Below, piece by piece: positions 31,262 to 43,510 of a stretch of 64,000 nucleotides of DNA (position 1 is the stretch's first letter; every line of letters starts with the position of its first letter). The notes under the pieces are model-generated. The model did not search any database and was not told the DNA's origin. It saw only the letters and a program-made list of their open reading frames with translations. Source of the DNA: Pictodentalium vernedei (taxonomy: Eukaryota > Mollusca > Scaphopoda > Dentaliida > Dentaliidae); NCBI GenBank assembly GCA_031216915.1, contig CM062289.1, forward strand, positions 64,859,741 to 64,923,740, read 5' to 3'. Both the position numbers and the translations under genes were made by a program.

Positions 31262-32744
31262 TATTCCGTTCAAAAAAAAAACGCAAAATGGGTATAGTCA
31301 TGGTATGGTAACATGGCAAATTTTGGAGAAATAGTGATGAAGTGTGGCTGTAGATATGGTTAACGACATATCATGATGGTCTAAACATTATGCAACATTT
31401 TGGACAATGGGGCATAATTTCGGCCACCGTCACCCCACAAATATTGGAAATTAACAAAACAAAGTTTCCACTGAGTGAATACCTGATCTTGAAGTTGCAC
31501 TATGACGTTGAAATCCATCAGAATTCGCACAGCGTTAAAGGGATATAATCATATTGCTCATGCAAAAGGCCACATTTGGCCGAAGCTCAGAGAAATAATG
31601 CCATTGGCCGCTTGGAAACAGCCGAATCAGCTTCAAATGTAGCGAGAGTGTTCAATGTCTCACCGAGCACCATCACACGCCTGTGGAACTGCTACCAAAT
31701 CCAGGGGACAATGCAGGACCTTCCAAGATCTGGGAGACCCCCGAGTGACCACCCCAGCACAGGACCGATACATCCGGTTATGTCATTTGCGGGAGAGAAC
31801 AACCACAGCGACCTCTAAAGCGTCAATGCTACCAGGTCGACAAAGGATTTCAGACCATTCGCATCCCTCCATGCGAGGGAGGTCTGCGTGCTAGACGGTC
31901 AGTTCATGGCGTCATTTTGACAGCACAACATCGTCAACGGCGACTTCAATGGTGTCAGATGCAAAGGGCATGGCCTCATCAGAGATGGAGAATGGTATGG
32001 TTCAGTGACGAGTCACGTTTCCTTCTTCCCTGAGTTGGTGGACGATGCCGTGTGTACAGACGTCATGGAGAACATTTTGTGATTAGCTGCGTTCGGGACG
32101 TGGACAGATTTGGTGGCGGTAGCGTTTTTATGTGGGTAGCCATCTCACACACTGGTAGAACGGACCATGTCCAGGTTGAGGGTAACTTAACGGTGCAGAG
32201 GTACAGAGATGAAATTTTGCATCCACACGTGCTCCTCATTATGCAGAATGCCAACGCCATTTTCTAGCATGATAACGCCCGAGCGCACACAGCAAGGCTC
32301 ACGACAGCTTATCTACAGGATTACACATCGACGTCCTGCCCTGGCCCTCCAGATCGACAGATTTGAACCCGATATAACATCTGTGGGATCAACTGGATCG
32401 ACGTGTGCGACAACGTCAACCATAACCTCAGACGTTACCGCAGTTGGCGCAAGCATCGCAGGAAGAGTGGGCCCCCATACCTCAAGCTTCCATCCGGAAT
32501 CTGATTGCTTCATTGAACAAAAGGTGCCAAGCACTTTTGGACTCAAATGATGGTCACACTAGATATCGAGTTTGGATGACATCGACTCCTGACGTTAACG
32601 CCTGAAACGTCTCCATTTGTGCTTCATTCATCCTTTAAAACTTTGGTTATGAATTGGTTTCATACTCAATCTCATTATCCCATAATGCGGGAACGTACTT
32701 CATCACAGAAAACCCGTTTTGCATTTCTTGTTTTGAACAGTGTA
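31262..32744 (+). mobile_element. Tc1-like transposon nested in the Polinton integrase
   Basis: TA target duplication (31262-31263 and 32743-32744). The terminal inverted repeats contain GTTCAAAA...GCAAAA (left) and TTTTGC...TTTTGAAC (right). Inside is a decayed Tc1-like transposase: an N-terminal helix-turn-helix (about 31576-31760; VARVFNVSPSTITRLW), the FGGGSV motif near 32110, and HDNARAHTA with a catalytic Asp near 32270, in several frames. Many stops mean it is inactive. Confidence 0.88.
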
Positions 32745-33079
32745 TATTCTACAGAAAATTAAGAGAATGCATGCGTGATCAAATGATGGAATAAAACCAT
32801 GAAGAAAAGAATGTTCAAACATTTCACAGGCAATTAGACCAAGAAATACTTAGACGTTCTGGACGATTATAACCACACCCCTTATCGCTCAGTCAAGATG
32901 ACACCAATGGAGGATAGCAATCTGTGAAATAAAAAGAAAATCTATAAAAAACTCTATCCTATGTAAATGATAGTGAAGAAACAAAAACCACCTAAATTTG
33001 TTGCAGGAGATCGAGTGAGAATTTATATTCTGAGTCAAAAAAGAAAGTATAATAGAAACAAATGTGAAAAAATAGCATA
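32743..33079 (+). pseudogene. Second Polinton: integrase, 3' part
   Basis: Resumes with YSTEN, the region of the catalytic Glu (its codon not clearly preserved). Then comes YLDVLDDYNHTPYRSVKMTP and a C-terminal strand region (KFVAGDRVRIYI). Several in-frame stops. No chromodomain is seen before similarity ends near 33080. Confidence 0.78.
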
Positions 33080-33317
33080 AAGGATGAAATATAATAGTTC
33101 TAATGTTGCATGTTTGTGGGCAAGAAATCGTGCAAATTGTTTAATGACATGTTGTTGTTGTCCACCCAACCGAATACAATTTTGCTACGGATTTCAAAAT
33201 AGCACTTGCTACCCGAGAATGTCAAATTGAATGGGTGACCGACGATTTTCGTTGTGCTATTTTGTGCTAGAGAGCCTGGGTTATTGAGAAAACAAGCTAG
33301 TTTTTGTCTTTAAAAAA

Positions 33318-34200
33318 ATGCCAAGGTCAACCGAAAGTCAGAGGTTGCATACCATTGGTACGTATGAGGCTAGGATACCTCCAGATGAGCTCGCTGCTGA
33401 GTTAAGAGTCACTGTGGCCACTATTTACCATCTCATTGGAAGGTATAGAACCACTGGATCTACTGCCGATCGATCACGTTCATCTCGACCAAAAGTTATG
33501 ACCCCTGCAAAAGACCGACACATCAGGACGTCTCACTTGCAGGATCGCTTCCTTCCGGCGGCGAGGACAGCAGCAATTACTCCTGGTAGAACTAACAATA
33601 GAATTAGTGTACAAACTGTCCACAACAGATTTGCTGAACACGGCATCTGAAGTAGGCGTCCATACCACAGACCAATCCTTCACCAATGTCATCACACCGT
33701 CAGAATGGAATGGGTACATCAGTGTGTTTGCTGGACTTAGCAGCGTTGGAGCACAGTTCTTTTTAGTGATGAACCACGATTTTGTCAATGGTGTGCTGAT
33801 GGTAAGGCAAGAGTGTATCGCCGATGAGGAGAACAGTTTTCTGATGATTGCGTGCGAGAATGCGACCGTTTCAGCAGGGTAGTGTAATGGTGTGGGCATG
33901 AATTTCCTTGCACCATCGAACACTGTTGATCTTCATCGATGGTAATCTGAATGGACAGCAATATAGGTACGAAATTCTTAACGCTGTTGTTGTCCCATTG
34001 TTTAACGCTAACCTCGGATTGCAGTTATTCCAGCAAGACAATGCTCGATGTCACGTGGCATGTATCTGTCACGTATCTGTCGTGACTTTCTTGAGGAGCA
34101 GAGCATCAAACTTCTTCCCTGGCCCCCACTTTCGCCAGATTTGTTGCCAATCAAGCATCTTTGGGATCAACTGGACCATCGGTTATGACTTCATGATCTT
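33318..34200 (+). pseudogene. Tc1-like transposase remnant
   Basis: The N-terminal DNA-binding part is open from 33318 to 33650 (MPRSTESQRLHTIGTYEARI, then LRVTVATIYHLIGRY). Downstream, in changing frames, are VLFSDEPRF with the first catalytic Asp (about 33755), an Asp-containing QQDNARCH near 34035, and a decayed end. It is a different subfamily from the copies at 31262 and 49729. I could not find its terminal repeats. Confidence 0.8.
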
Positions 34201-34204
34201 CAGA

Positions 34205-34468
34205 CATTAGGCAATTTACGAAACCGGGATAAAGTGGTTTACCCAAGGACACAATGCGTGTCATCCCAGAGGGGAATCAAACTCGAGACATTTCTTTAGT
34301 GCACGGTGTACCAATGCGTACTGCAAGTCGATGAAGCACTTGACGTCAAGCTTGCATCCGCTGCTGGGTGGTTCCTTCTGGCTACTCTGGCTACCACACC
34401 CACAAACTGTGCGACACGAGGTGATCAAGTCTGCCGAAAGTGTCGTCAAACCCAATAAAGACAAACAA
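34205..34468. mobile_element. Rearranged SINE fragment
   Basis: 34300-34468 matches the SINE 3' half in plus orientation (GTACTGCA..CGATG, then GTGTCGTCAAACCCAATAAAG). The preceding ~85 bp resembles the SINE 5' half in the opposite orientation. This could be a 5' inversion at insertion or two adjacent fragments. Confidence 0.6.
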
Positions 34469-34823
34469 ACAAATACATTCCTTCTTTCTCTTTGATAATA
34501 TCTCAAGAAAAAAGAAGAGAAAAGACCGATGGGTGGACTTCCTCCATGTGCAAACCTTCTGACAGGGTGTGACTCTTGCTGTTGAAAGTGTTGTTAAACT
34601 ATAACAAGAAATTGAACAAACATTCGAGTGTATGCCCTGTAAACGAACAATGCACTTATTCCTGCGATTCTAAACTAAAATATCAGTCTCCGCTCATTTA
34701 CTAAATTGAAGAATATGAGATAAATCTTTCATACTTCAAAAATAGCCGAATAAAAATCCATTTTGGACCATTTCAGAGATGCTTTCGGAAAACATAACAG
34801 TGCGCTACCTACCTAAACAAATA

Positions 34824-35055
34824 TCAACCCTTTGGACCCTAGCTTTTCCTTTTCAGACCAGGAACATGATATGACATAACGTCATTAAATAGGATGGCTG
34901 TTCAGAAACTGTATGGGTAGGACCAAGCAATGTTTTCAACGTGCAGCCCTGAGGCTGAAAATATTGATTGGTCTGCCCCAAATGATAAATATGGACTCTT
35001 CTAATTGCTGCCATTGAACTGTCATGGAAGACACCACTAGAGTTCAAAGGGTTAA
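34824..35055. mobile_element. TTAA MITE, CCCTTTGAA family, copy 1
   Basis: Left end TCAACCCTTTGGA, right end TTCAAAGGGTTAA. The interior (CATAACGTCATTAAATAGGA, CAGCCCTGAGGCTG) matches 46153-46389. TTAA flanks (the left one mutated) suggest mobilisation by a piggyBac-type transposase. Confidence 0.82.
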
Positions 35056-36134
35056 GGAACCTGGCAAATATTATTCTAAGGCTTTAGTTAGTCTGATTAC
35101 GGCAACATGTGATACACGACATGTATATCATTCCTTCATCTGGCTGCTACACGTATGTGTTGATGATATCAAAATATAATGAAGTCCATAAACTTGTCAA
35201 TATTACAACATATTACACATGATTACTTATAAAAAAATAACAAATAATAACCCAGTTGTAATAATAAGATAAATCAAGTAAACAATATGCTTTTAAATGG
35301 CGACTCATTTCTTTTTGTGGAGCATCATGCTGTTCATATAGTCAAACCATGGACAGCAGGTGGTTGGAGGCCTAGATGCACTCCATTCTGCTCTGTCCAT
35401 GCTCTAGAAGGCATGTTTCATATAGTACACTGTGGCCAAATGCACCCAGGAGGATCTAGGAACACCACTCCTCTTCTACCATTGTTGTCAAGTGATACAA
35501 GATGCATAACTTTAAATTTGACTTAGTATGATCTTAACTTCAGCAGCTAATATCATGGCAGTGGTGATCGTTGACCATTTTGTCTTATACCCGAAATACC
35601 ATAGTACTATTTATGTTATGCTACTAAGGTGATGGAAAAAGACATAAACAGAAATTAAACTTGCCATAATTCAGAGAACAAAACCAAAATAAATTTAATT
35701 TTGGTGGTTTCATTTTGACGAGGACAAAACTCCACTGATGACAGTCTGAGACAATGAATACATTTTGGAAGTTTTAATTCATAATTTGTTGCATCTGTAT
35801 AACTCGAGGATGATTGTCAAATATGGTTGGAAAAAATTCATAAAATTATAAAAGAGTCAGACAAAGGGGTGGGTTGATTTTTACCAAGTGTGTGGTATAA
35901 ATAGTACCAGTTGTTTTCTTATTCAATATGCCAGCGATATTAAAACAGTTATCAATGAGGTTAGTTCATTTTTGTTTAATGCAAAAAAAAGTAATTAAAA
36001 ATAAAAAAAAATAAAATAAAAAAATAGCTGTTCACTATTTGCTTCAGTGTTGGGGGCAAAACATATGCAAATGATGTAACACTACATTACTGTCCCTCAC
36101 TCTAGCAATCATTATCTACCTAAAGCCCTGTTGT
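35056..36134. other. No gene recognised
   Basis: Unassigned DNA up to the LTR retrotransposon. An open frame at 35287-35526 (+) has no recognised domain. A-rich near 36000. Confidence 0.4.
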
Positions 36135-36138
36135 CTAA

Positions 36139-37317
36139 TGTGGCGAAGCCCTCCACGTTGTGTTTGATTTTTGGCCTTGATTAGTCTAGATCATCAAACT
36201 CCACCACACTTCACTTTCTACTGTATCAGGATGAAAAATGGAAAATTGTCCAAGTTCTTCGGAGTCTGATTCTGTGGTGCATGGGTAAAACAATCAACAC
36301 AAGACTGTCTATACAGTGAGATGCATAAGCTAACCTTACACTCTTTTATTACCTTAACTTTCAATCTAAATACAGTGTCTTACACTGGAGTCCCTCTGAA
36401 AGATGACATCAACTCAAGAATCAACAGAATAAATTCTATGAAAGAAAAACATTTATGATAGTCCGTACTGGAAATAATAGCCCACTGCAGGTTTCTAGAT
36501 GTGAACAGTTTGAGTATTCAGAGGAGACTGCTGACAAAATGGCCGACTGGTGAATATATACTATTAATCACGTGATTTATTTTCCTGCTAAAATCAGGAA
36601 AACTTTCTTTGGGAGTTCCGACACCATCTTTGTTGACGTTCTTCTTCAATTTCAGAGAATTAAACTTTCATGTACTTTCGTACCAAGTATTGTGTGTACA
36701 ATTTCACTTGGCAGAAAAGTATCAAATATTGCACTCTTCTGACTAGAGATTGAGTTCCTCGTTAAATATTTGACTCCAATATATTCTATCTTTAATGAGA
36801 GTGCCATTCAATATAATTGGTTTTAGATTGGTTTTATATCCTTATTACCTTTAATATCACATACCTATACTTCTGGTAATTGGAAAGCCATTTATTGTTA
36901 TTGGTTTTAGATATGTTTTATACCTTTAATTTCATTAATGTCACAAGCCTCTATGAAACAGTCAGATTAGAATTGCTATATAACTTTAATCTCCAATACT
37001 TCTCTAGAGTAATGAGAGAATTTGTTGTACCTATTCTTAAAAATTGCTTTTGGAAATGTGTTTACCTTCCTAATCTTTCAACATCATGGGGAACCACCAT
37101 TACTTGCACACCTGGCCTTTGAGATTATGATAGTATTATTTTACCAACCTAATTGTGGGAATAACTTTCTACTGCTCTCTTTAAGAGATTCTGGTGTAAT
37201 GCAAGTGCTTATGGCTGCTAACACTTTGTGACTCTATCCACAGTATGAGTGTTTTATAAGAGCTACAAGCTCATTAAGTAAAGAGGTTCTCATGGGGCTA
37301 GGGTGCATTTCATCACA
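36139..37317 (-). repeat. 3' LTR (1179 bp)
   Basis: Aligns with 44097-45283 over its full length with scattered substitutions and a few short indels (for example extra GGG near the inner end of the other copy). The end adjacent to the polypurine tract is at 37317. Confidence 0.95.
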
Positions 37318-37327
37318 TTCCTCCCTT
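37318..37327 (-). other. Polypurine tract
   Basis: AAGGGAGGAA on the minus strand directly before the 3' LTR, the expected plus-strand primer site. Confidence 0.7.
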
Positions 37328-37533
37328 ATCCAAAAGCAAGGCCCATAAATGGGGCTTGATTGTACAGGCAAGAGGTGTGGCCCAGAAATGCACTTGAAGT
37401 GATACAAGAGAGGTGCCATTATTCCAGGTATGGTGAATAAAACAAAACAAATATATAGTAAAATGCATTCAACCACCGTAATATTTTATTAACTATAAAT
37501 AACAATCAATTAATATTCATTTAGCATCTGGCA

Positions 37534-37704
37534 TCAGTGTTGGAGTTGGGTATAGTCAAAACTATGTTTATCTAGGATGGTACCCCAGACCAAAGGTTGA
37601 TGACAATGGGGACAATTATGTATCCGCACCATCCATTTCAAACCACAACATATATGCACATTCTTTGCACAATGGGGACATTGATATGCCTTGCGGGGCC
37701 CCAT
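37534..37704 (-). CDS. Small zinc-finger ORF between integrase and 3' LTR
   Basis: 56 codons from ATG (37704) to TGA (37534). The Cys/His pattern is C-x2-C-x7-CC-x11-C-x2-C-H, with two CPHC motifs (QCPHCAKN and NCPHCHQ) around a CCG. This looks like a compact zinc-binding fold. It lies downstream of the truncated integrase, where some gypsy elements keep an env or accessory ORF. It could be a remnant of the integrase C-terminal region or captured host sequence. I recognise no specific family. Confidence 0.5.
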   Translation of the reverse strand: MGPRKAYQCPHCAKNVHICCGLKWMVRIHNCPHCHQPLVWGTILDKHSFDYTQLQH

Positions 37705-37738
37705 GGGCCCATTCTCAAATCATATTATAAAATCTTGA

Positions 37739-40700
37739 CTATTTCCAATCGATCAGTTTAGTTAGCAATGTAGCTATGGTCTCTGCATGTTTGTTTGAGA
37801 CAGGAAATGCTTCAGGCCAGCCAAAATATACATCTATGAATGTAACTGTATATTTATTTCCTGATAGTGTCATTGGGAACGGACCTTTCATATCCAAAGC
37901 ATTTTTCAACGTAATGATAAATTTGTTTATATAAATTCCACCAATAATATTTCCTACTGATGTTATAGTATCCTTTATCAATCCTTAGATGTCCTAGGTC
38001 ATCATGGTATTGTCTTAATACATCTTCAGTCAAGTGTTCAGGAATACACAATCTTACGCATGGTTCATTATCCACTGCACTGATGTAATATAACACTCCC
38101 TCAATCATCAAATATTAACTACTAATATTCGATGGGGTGTTATTACTTAAGTATTTCTGCACAATTTCCACAATCTTTTGGTCTTTTTCCCTTTTCTATT
38201 TTCATGTTTAGGTTTTTGTAACTAATACTCTGGGATTCCACAGGGGAGTCTTGTTTATCTATTTTTACATGGGCATAGTTTCTAGGATCAATTTTATTGC
38301 TATTAATAATTCCTACTTGTAATGCCTTTTCTGTTTCCACATTGTCCATTTCATAATCTGGATCAGCATTCGCAATCCCTTCAGGTAATCTAGAAAGTAG
38401 GTCAGCACAGGTATTTTGTCGACCAGGTAAATATTCGATCTTACAGTTATAACTGGCTATTTTTAATGCCCATCATTGGACTTTAGATGATCTGTCTTAA
38501 TGACAAACTGTGCTCCCTGCAGACAATTGTTGAATTTGTCTAATGCATAAGATATCGCAAATGCCTCCTTTTCAAAGGTAGACCTCTTTTGCTGAGTCTC
38601 ACCCAATTTATGTGAAAGGAATATGATGGGTTTTTCATCTGGTACTCCTGGTAATTGACCTTGTTCATTCTCACAAGGCTGAGCCAAAACTGCACCTACA
38701 CAGGTACCTGAGGCATCAGTGTACAGTACATATGGTTTTTGAGGATTTGGGTATGATAAATGTGCTACCTGGGGTAATCTCTCCTTTAGCTCATCAAATG
38801 ACTTTTGTTGAGCCTCCTTCTAATGGAGCCTCGAATGTTTCTTAGTCAAGGCTATTAATGGTTGGGCTATGTCGCTAAAGCATAGAATGAACCTTCGATA
38901 ATAACTGACCATCCCCATGAAACTTCTCACTTCTGTCACAGTTTTCGGTGGGGTCAATTTTCTTATAATTTCAAGTTTAGATAATTCTGGCTTGATTCCT
39001 TCTTGGCTTATTATGAATCCAAGATAAGACATTTCTGTCTGAAAAAATGAGCACTTTTTAGCATTTAATTTTAATTTATGCTGTCGTAACTGTTGGTATA
39101 CTTGTTTAATATGTTCAATGTGCGACTTAACATCACAACTAAAAATTAAAATATCATTGAGGTAAGCTAGAGAAAATTCTTCTAGGCCTTCCAGGACTAT
39201 AGTCATGAGCTCCTGATATGTGCTAGGGGCATTGACAAGCCCAAATGCCATTACATTGAATTCATAAAGGCCTTTGTGACCAGTAAATGCTGTTTTGGGT
39301 CTATCTTCATCCATCTTGACTTGCCAATAACCTGACTTCATGTCAAGAGTCGTAAAATACCGACAGCCATTCAGTAAGGTGAAAATGTCATCAATCAAAG
39401 GTAATGGCCAACTTGTGACCTTCGTGACCCGATTTAATTCTCTAAAGTCCCACAAAATCTCTTCGAACCATCTTTCTTGTCCACTAGCAAACAAGGAAAA
39501 CTCCAAGCTCTATTAGAGCATTGAATTATCCCAGCATCTAACATTTTCTTCAGTGCATCATCCATAATCTTTCTTTTCAATAAAGGTACCATGTAAGCCC
39601 CTTTCCTAATAGGCATCATGTCTCCTGTATCAATTTTCATTTTTATTGTATCTGTTTGAGTTAATTCTTTGTCTGTTCTCAGAAATAAGTCTTGATTTTC
39701 GTTAATTACTTTCATTAACAAGTCTCATTTATTTGGTGGCACTTGGATTTCTGGTTCAGTTATTTTATTTCCCCCCTTATCTGGTCCTACGCTTTGTTCT
39801 GTCAATGAATGTTTCATTTTCCAATAATTTTTCCCCTTCATTTACTGGTTCAAGTTTCCCTATTATACAACCCTGTTTCAATGTATAATGTTTATTAGTA
39901 CTGTTAACTATCATCACCGGTATATTTCCATTCTCATTCACTACTATGCTGTTACCAACCAGTAAACCGGGTTGCTTGGCTACATAGCCTGTCTTCAATC
40001 CATAATGTTCTAAAAATTTTGAAGGATAAGTTGACCTTGCACCAACTGCCTTAGCTGTACACAGACAGGTTTGTGGTGCTAGCTCTACTTGATTAACCAG
40101 ACGTGTAAGACAACTAACATGTAAAACTTTAACCAGAGGTATATATTGGTCTTGCAATCTCAATTTTCTCATTCCCCAATAAGTGGTAATTTCTTTTGCA
40201 AGAATCCAATCCAATCCCAGTAGCATACTTCGATTCAATTCATCCAATACTAAGAAATTATGTCTTTGAAAAATACCCTGTATATGAAACTCTAATTCAA
40301 TGATTCCCTGAGGGCAAATGTCATTTCCTGTAACGCCAGACATTTGCGGTAGTTGGTTCTTATCTCCCCTCAAAGTTGGCCTTTTGTGCAAATTTTTCCA
40401 GCATATTGTACTAATACATGATGTTTGTGCCTCAGAATCAAGGAGGGCTCGAATCTTTTGCTTACCAATTTGTATTTGAATGCTATCTAAAGAAGCAGTT
40501 CCAATATTTATATCAATTGTAGGTACCTTGACAGACTTTTGTTGTTGTACTTTTCTTGGGTAATTAACATTGTCTCTTAAATTATCTGTTCTTGGGTTTT
40601 TCAAATTATCTCCCTTCTTCCTATTTTGTTTACATGGAGTTTTCTTATTTGTTCGACCTTCACTCCCTAATTTCTTATTTCCTGGTTCAATTTTGGGTTC

Positions 40701-40973
40701 TTCGGAATGTTCTGACACTTATACCTTAGTATTTGTCTGAATTTTCTGATTTTCATTTCCCTTTATGTTCATGTAAGCATTTTTCACAAGTGCTACCATT
40801 TCAGGATTTAAATCCACAATGTGTATTTCCTTAAGATCGTTATTATTATTAGCCGTGGAATGGTCTTGAATGGCCTCGACATAAATTTCTACACACTTAT
40901 TCTTGGGTAACCCATATATGCCACTACTAATAGTAGGTTTGGCTACTATCTGGAATTTTCTTTCCTCACTCAC
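37739..40973 (-). pseudogene. gypsy pol: protease, RT, RNase H, integrase fragments
   Basis: From 40973 downwards. One in-frame stop lies at 40719-40721. The aspartic protease has ALLDSEAQ, in which the active-site Gly after D-S is Glu (nt 40431-40433). Reverse transcriptase runs 39721-38820 with a frameshift near 39450. It shows DFRELN, then FTTLDMKSGYWQV, the catalytic YLND (usually Y-x-D-D; Asn codon at 39156-39158), and LGFIIS. RNase H follows at 38687-38463 with IKTDH. Integrase pieces lie at 38111-37739: an HHCC finger with its last Cys altered (CFGYE), and the core start with FIDVYFGWPEAF. The rest of the integrase is missing. Multiple lesions show a non-functional polyprotein. Confidence 0.92.
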
Positions 40974-41320
40974 CTGTAAAATGTGGTTACTACATTATCA
41001 CTTACATGCAGAATTCATGATGTTGTATGTGTTGTTGGCTTTCCTTCATAAGAGCAGGCCCAGCACTATGAGTGATTGCCTTGGCAACACCTCCGCAATG
41101 TGACAGCTGACTATTTGCAGCATTCACAATGGCATCGGCATTTAATTGAGTGATATCTGCTGGGTATACCTCCACCTTCAATCCATTAGTGGTCTGGAAG
41201 ATGAAAGTATCTTGTTTTTCTATTAATCTTTTACAGTTCTTAGTAAAATGCCTTCCAATTGTGCAATGATCATATTGTTTGGCTCCTGTACAAAATTTTG
41301 TATAATGCCCTATACTACCA

Positions 41321-41806
41321 CTAATTCCCCCCCCCCCCCCATGTTTCAGGGTTAATTTCTTTGAGTTTGGTTATCTTTTGTTTTGTTCTAGTCCTCCTCA
41401 TAGTCACTTGTCTGTCTGTCAAAGGGCTGGGTTTTTGTATTAGCATACATTCTTTCCAATAATGTCTCATTTTTTCATACTTTTTGCATTGATTGGTATT
41501 GCCTATTACTGGGGATCTATTTTTAATTTCCCCACATTTATTCACACTTACTTTTGATTTACCATTGCTGAGCATCCTATTCTTGTCCCTCTGAGGTTTA
41601 TTGTTAGTGTGAGGGTTCATTTTTATAGGAGAACCATCCTTAGTTCTCGTTAACTCATGTTTAACTGTCACCTTGGGAGAATTATTTTTTATTCTTGTAA
41701 AATATTTATTTTGCTTCTGGTGATCCTGAGTCCCATATTTCTTAATTGGGTTATACACAAAATTATTCCTATTCTCATTAACCCTTAAATTCCTCACTTC
41801 TCCCAT
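41321..41806 (-). pseudogene. gag-pol linker with degraded zinc knuckle
   Basis: 161-codon open stretch, very Lys/Asn/Arg-rich. It ends with CKKYEKMRHYWKEC, which has the spacing of a CCHC knuckle with the second Cys replaced by Tyr. It probably belongs to the nucleocapsid part of the polyprotein. A poly-C run (41330-41340) sits at its end. Confidence 0.6.
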
Positions 41807-41988
41807 CTGTTTAATACTATTTTTCCTATTTTCAGTTTCTCAATTTTTGGGAGCTTGTGATTTTTGTAACTTAACCCTGTCTACTGCCCTGTATAGACAG
41901 AGTTCTGCTTGTTTAAATTAACCCTGAAAACCGGTGAAAACCAGGTCCCCCTGGTCCCTCATTTCGTTGTTGTACGTACGTCTAACAC

Positions 41989-43360
41989 TCATACCTGCTT
42001 TATTATATTGACCCTACAGTCTTTCTTCAAATGACCTGGCCAGCCGCAACGGTGGCAGATGGGCAGATTAACCCTCATTGTTCCCTGGAACCTATTATTT
42101 GTATTAATTGTCAGATACCGATTATTACTCATATTTCTCTCAGGCATAACCCTAGTATTTTGACATGGAACATTTTGACGTAAATTACATGTTTGTGGTT
42201 GGTTATATGTACTTTTGACAACATATTTACGCTGTGGCATCGCCTATTTGTGTTCACTTCCATTGATTCGATGTTCCTATCATTGCCATTTTCTCTGCCA
42301 ATACGATCACGTATGTTTGGTTCCCGCATTTCCCTTGTTATATTTTTACATCATGTGGGCATTCGTACTCCCTGACCTTGACAGTCTGAACAGGCTTGGA
42401 ATTTAATTCGTACTGTGGCCTGGTGAAAATTCACAGGTGCTGCCCTAATAAGCTTATATTTCATATATCTGTCATACAATCCATCACAGAAGTTGTCAGT
42501 GATTAATTGTTGGATTATTGGTTCATCGATTTGTTCACCATAGGCCTTTTTTGTGAGGTCTAATAATCATTCCCTGTAGCCTACTACACTTTCGTTTTTC
42601 TCCTGTTTAATATAGTGGAGAAACTTTCAAGCAATCACGGTATCCATCACTTCAGAATAATGCAAGCGTACTTCCTTGTATAAGTCAGCCCATTTCAACT
42701 TTGGATCTTTTTGTATAGATCGCAGCACAAAATCAGACACCACATGGTGGCTGGTTGTGCAGCAATCATTTTGCGATCATCTATCGGTATTCTGTTTGTA
42801 TCACAATAAAGCTCTATTGATTTTATCCACTCATGGAAATTGCAAGGATTGTCGTCAAAGCGTTTAATTTGGGAAGCAAGATTTTGAGATCGAGTTGCGG
42901 CAGCTGTTGTCGCATTATGTTCATTGCCTTCCGTTAGAGATTCATGCAAATCTATAATGGCTTGAGCTGCAGCATCGTTTCCCCCAGCAGTTACTGTAAG
43001 AGTTAGGAGTCCAACATTACCCGTTTTGAACTCATCCTTCAACCTACTGCTCACTGTATCAATGTCCAGTTGGTGTTGGGTGTCCAAAATAGTTTTTTGT
43101 CTATTCAATTCTACTATATGGTCTCCCCTTTCCTTCGCTAGTATCGCTTGTAATGCTTGATCAGTTTGTTGGTGGGCACTCTTTTCATTAAGAAACATAG
43201 ACTCCACTGAGTCACTGTGCTCTGTAGCCTTTTCTAATTGTTGTTCCCCAGCAATCAATCGCATTTGGAACTCCATTTCGGCTTGTTCTAGTCGCTGTTG
43301 GGCCAATCTTTCTGTGCGTTGCTACATTTCATGTTCCATTTCTGCACTTGGCACTGACAT
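41989..43360 (-). pseudogene. gypsy gag (capsid-nucleocapsid), disabled
   Basis: ATG at 43360, with an in-frame TAG at 43324-43322. A Gln/Glu-rich coiled-coil region follows (about 43310-43000). The capsid-like segment IKRFDDNPCNFHEWIKSIEL is near 42850, with further capsid sequence in other frames to about 42370. A CCHC zinc knuckle CHRCGWPGHLKKDC lies near 42057-42016. Gag would package the RNA genome. Confidence 0.82.
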
Positions 43361-43510
43361 TTTTATAGGGTTAATTTAATTAATTTAACTAGCAATTTAT
43401 TCAGAGCTTCAAAATTTTAAAATGACGCAATTTGTGTGGATCAAAGCACTATTATTACACTTAACAATACAGTTCTGCTGGCAACAAATGAAAATGTACT
43501 AAATCTGCAC

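Noticed and set aside
33480..33923. 147-codon minus-strand frame
   Set aside because: Antisense shadow of the Tc1-like transposase remnant.
35287..35526. 79-codon frame with several Cys/His
   Set aside because: The spacing matches no zinc-binding fold I know and nothing around supports an exon.
37534..37704. Reading the zinc ORF as an envelope protein
   Set aside because: Too short, no signal peptide or membrane segment.
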